From Schistocephalus solidus (taxonomy: Eukaryota; Platyhelminthes; Cestoda; Diphyllobothriidea; Diphyllobothriidae), in contig WEDG01000842.1 of the NCBI GenBank assembly GCA_017591395.1, positions 1-64,000 of the forward strand: a DNA stretch of 64,000 nucleotides. The letters are read 5' to 3'. Numbering within the stretch: the stretch's first letter is position 1; each line of letters begins with the position of its first letter. Positions 61,672 to 64,000 of the stretch are shown here, in pieces. The notes under the pieces are model-generated. The model searched no databases. It was not told the DNA's origin and was given only the letters and a program-made list of their open reading frames with translations. Made by a program: the position numbers and the translations under genes.

Positions 61672-63180
61672 TCAACAGTTTCTGAAAAGGATCACCTCAT
61701 CAGGGAGTCCGTTCCATGCACCAACGACCCTCGATGAAAAGGCGTTCTGACGGAAGTCCGTTTGGACCAATTTCCTTTGCAGTTTAAATGGATTACCCAG
61801 CAGATGTTCCGTCTCAGTCAATTCTAAGAAGTCAGCAAATTCTAGGGCACAGTTGCAGCCTCTGACAATCCGGTAGTTTTGGATGAGGTCAACGCGTAGT
61901 TGCCGGTAATTGAGAGGAAACAAATCAAGTTCAGCTAGTCTGGCTTCGTAAGGCAGATGACTAAGATTCTGGACCATCTTCGTAGCCCTCGCCTGCTTCC
62001 ATTCCAGCTGTAGATAATCCTTCTTGAACCACGGACACCAGGCTGTAGGGCATATTCCAAGTGAGATCGAACAAATGTCCCGTATGTTTTTTGGAAGAGT
62101 TCCTTATCCATCTGCACAAATTCACGTCTGAGTGCAAATAAAACTTTTGTTGTGCGTTAAGCTGCCTTTAAACGCTGTGAAGATGGTTTGAGTGAGGAGT
62201 TTATTAAAACACTGCGGTCCTTCTCTTCCTCGACAATCGAAAGGGGATGCCTATTGAGAAGGTATTGGTAGGACTCATCCTCCTAAATGAACCTTCTGGA
62301 ACGAAGTCTTAGGACCACACACTTCCCAACGTTAAATTTAAGAGCCAACGACCTGACCAGCTGCTAAGTCGGTTGAGACTCTTTTGAAGTGCATGCCTAT
62401 CGGTATCTGATCTGATGACCATCCACAATTTAACGTCGTCTGCGAACATCATGGTGCTGCAGCCCAGGTCGTCGACCCAGTCGTTGATGTACACTAAGAA
62501 GATTACTGGCCCTAAGACGGAGCATTGAGGGACACCACTTAGAACCGGAGTAGGTGTTAACTTCGAGGTATCGATGCACACAGTTTTCAATCTTCCTGTA
62601 ATAAAATCTGCGATCCATGTAAGCAGCTTACTCTTAGGCCAATTTCAGATAATTTATAGATAAGGCGTTTGTGTGGGACACTGGCAAACGCCTTCTTGAT
62701 ATTAATGCAGATGACGTCAAACCTACCGACTTCATCCAATGCGCGAGTCCACTGCTCTGTCAAGAGCAATAAACTGGACATTAGACCGAGCCCCGCTCTT
62801 GTATATGGGGTATATATTTGCTGCCTTCCATTCCCAGATTCAAAGGACGAATTGAATACACGCGCTAGTGTTTTGGAGAGTTCGCCGGCCAGTTTTTTAA
62901 AGAACTTTGCCGGTAAATCGTCCGGACCAGATGACTTGGCTTCTTTCAGATTTCGCAGTTCTCGTTCCACGAGAGGTTCCGGGAAGATAATATTCAAGCA
63001 CTGGATCGGCGTCTATAACACCACTGTTCTCGTGGTCAAGCTGAAGTTCCGGTTCGTTAGTGAATACCGAGGCAAAGAACCAACCCAAGTGCTGGGCTTT
63101 CTCGCAAATTTCAACGATTTCAACCCCATTCCCATCCATAAGTACTGCAACTTGGTCCTTGTTTTTAATCGGCTATTGAT
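61672..63180 (-). pseudogene. Element C reverse transcriptase
   Basis: ERELRNLKEAKSSGPDDLPA and FFKKLAGELSKTLARVFNSS (62,890-62,990), then a deletion that joins the fingers to TPYTRAGLGLMSS and DVICINIKKAFASVPHKRLI (motif A relic, with Asn-Ile for Asp-Phe). Next LSGVPQCSVLGPVIFLVYIN and MFADDVKLW (catalytic FADD, 62,309-62,590), the SHLEYA thumb motif near 62,070, and FSSRVVGAWNGLPDEVILF (61,672-61,760) at the C-terminus. Several frameshifts. Confidence 0.85.
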
Positions 63181-63800
63181 ATAATTGAAAAAAATTTTAG
63201 GTTTATTTTCACTCTGTTGAATAATTCTTGATTGATAGCTCTTCCTTGCCTGATGAATCTTGTTTTTGACAGCATTTCTGTGATGAAGAAATTCCTTGAG
63301 ATGCTCTGCTGACCCTGTTTCTCTGAATGCCTTCCATTTCTTCTTCTTTAACTGCCTCTTAAGTTCTCTTGTTAACCAGGCAGGGCAACTAGTCTTTTTT
63401 TGTACCTTCACTGGACAAAAGCGTTCAATTAGATCGAGTGACACCTTCTTAAACGATCGCCAGTCATCCTCTGGTTTCCCTTTGAGCCAACATTCCCATT
63501 GCACTGACATCAGTTCTTTCCTCATCGCGTTAAAATCAGCCCTCCATATTTTTCGCTTGTTTCCATTATCTTCTGGCGCTGAGAATAAAGTGTGTTATCC
63601 CACATCAGCGTGCTATGGTCACTCTTACCGAGAGGTGCAATAGAATAAACTTCATCAATGTTAGAGAAGTCCTTCGTAAAAACAAGGTCGAGGCAATTTG
63701 CTCTCTGGTCTTCTCTAAATCTCGTTGGTTTGTTAACCTTCTGTGCCAGAGGTTATTCAAGACTGAGATCCATTAGCTTGTGGCGGAAATTGCTCTCAGT
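63013..63800 (-). pseudogene. Element C endonuclease end and linker
   Basis: Near 63,620-63,720 the frame reads REDQRANCLDLVFTKDFSNI and IAPLGKSDHSTL, the last EEP strands with catalytic Asp-His. The open 63,013-63,525 frame is the linker: CPAWLTRELKRQLKKKKWKA and QARKSYQSRIIQQSENKPKI, a lysine-rich helical stretch found between endonuclease and RT in CR1-type ORF2. Sequence from 63,800 to the window end is too decayed to read. Confidence 0.8.
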
Positions 63801-64000
63801 CATATAAATTGTTCGAATTAAGTTTTGGGCGCTTACTCTTCGCAGCAACGAGTTAACGTGTTTAAGTTAGTCGATAAATATAGCCCAAACTCGATATTTT
63901 CGTCAATGTCTTTAAAAAATATCTTATTTGGAAGGTTTTGATAAGTACATGCAACAGAATCTATATTTATAGGCAATAGACAGAAAACACAGGAAAGCGT

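Larger units (their letters stand above)
61345..64000 (-). mobile_element. CR1-like element C (5' end beyond window)
   Basis: Minus-strand LINE: end of endonuclease (63,580-63,800), linker, RT, thumb and a 3' untranslated region finishing in iterated 'actttaagcc' units near 61,362-61,400. It carries frameshifts and at least one deletion in the RT (around 62,790-62,850). It sits directly against ORF1 of element B-prime, so it appears to have inserted into it. Confidence 0.85.

Overview
This is eukaryotic DNA. It holds one split protein-coding gene with GT-AG introns (one of only 44 bp), a dense nest of non-LTR retrotransposons, tRNA-derived SINEs and purine-rich microsatellites. There is no bacterial-style operon. 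The mix of an RTE-like endonuclease/reverse-transcriptase family with a C-terminal zinc-finger tail, several CR1-like LINEs and very short introns fits a flatworm, most likely a large-genome tapeworm or fluke. That placement is an inference from remembered family resemblance, not from a search.

Layout. 1-7,480: SINE debris, then sequence with no recognisable gene. 7,484-18,745: two copies of one LINE family (family A) lying head to head, minus copy on the left and plus copy on the right, around a ~190-bp spacer. Each carries an EEP endonuclease, a reverse transcriptase, C2H2/C2HC zinc fingers and an unusual modular 3' region. The left copy keeps a 588-codon open RT frame. 19,636-23,110: a third, badly decayed family A copy with a SINE inside it. 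23,111-27,483: repeat debris and a ~437-bp GGA tract.

27,484-42,359 (minus): a complete six-exon Rab GTPase gene, closest to Rab8. It predicts 204 residues, every junction keeps frame, and it ends in a C-K-L-F prenylation box. Its introns hold old relics of the family A 3' region.

43,509-64,000: a graveyard of CR1-like LINEs. There are four pieces of a family B with a shared 3' end (one near full length, 50,558-55,620), a plus-strand element split by a family B insertion, two related elements called C and D, and several nested junctions.

The only gene with a likely host function is the Rab. The others are retrotransposon ORFs, nearly all broken by stops or frameshifts. The best candidate for something not well described is family A, because it combines three traits: an in-frame 52-bp intron-like segment between endonuclease and RT, a zinc-finger tail that varies in finger number between copies, and a tandemly built 3' region whose modules are scattered through the window.
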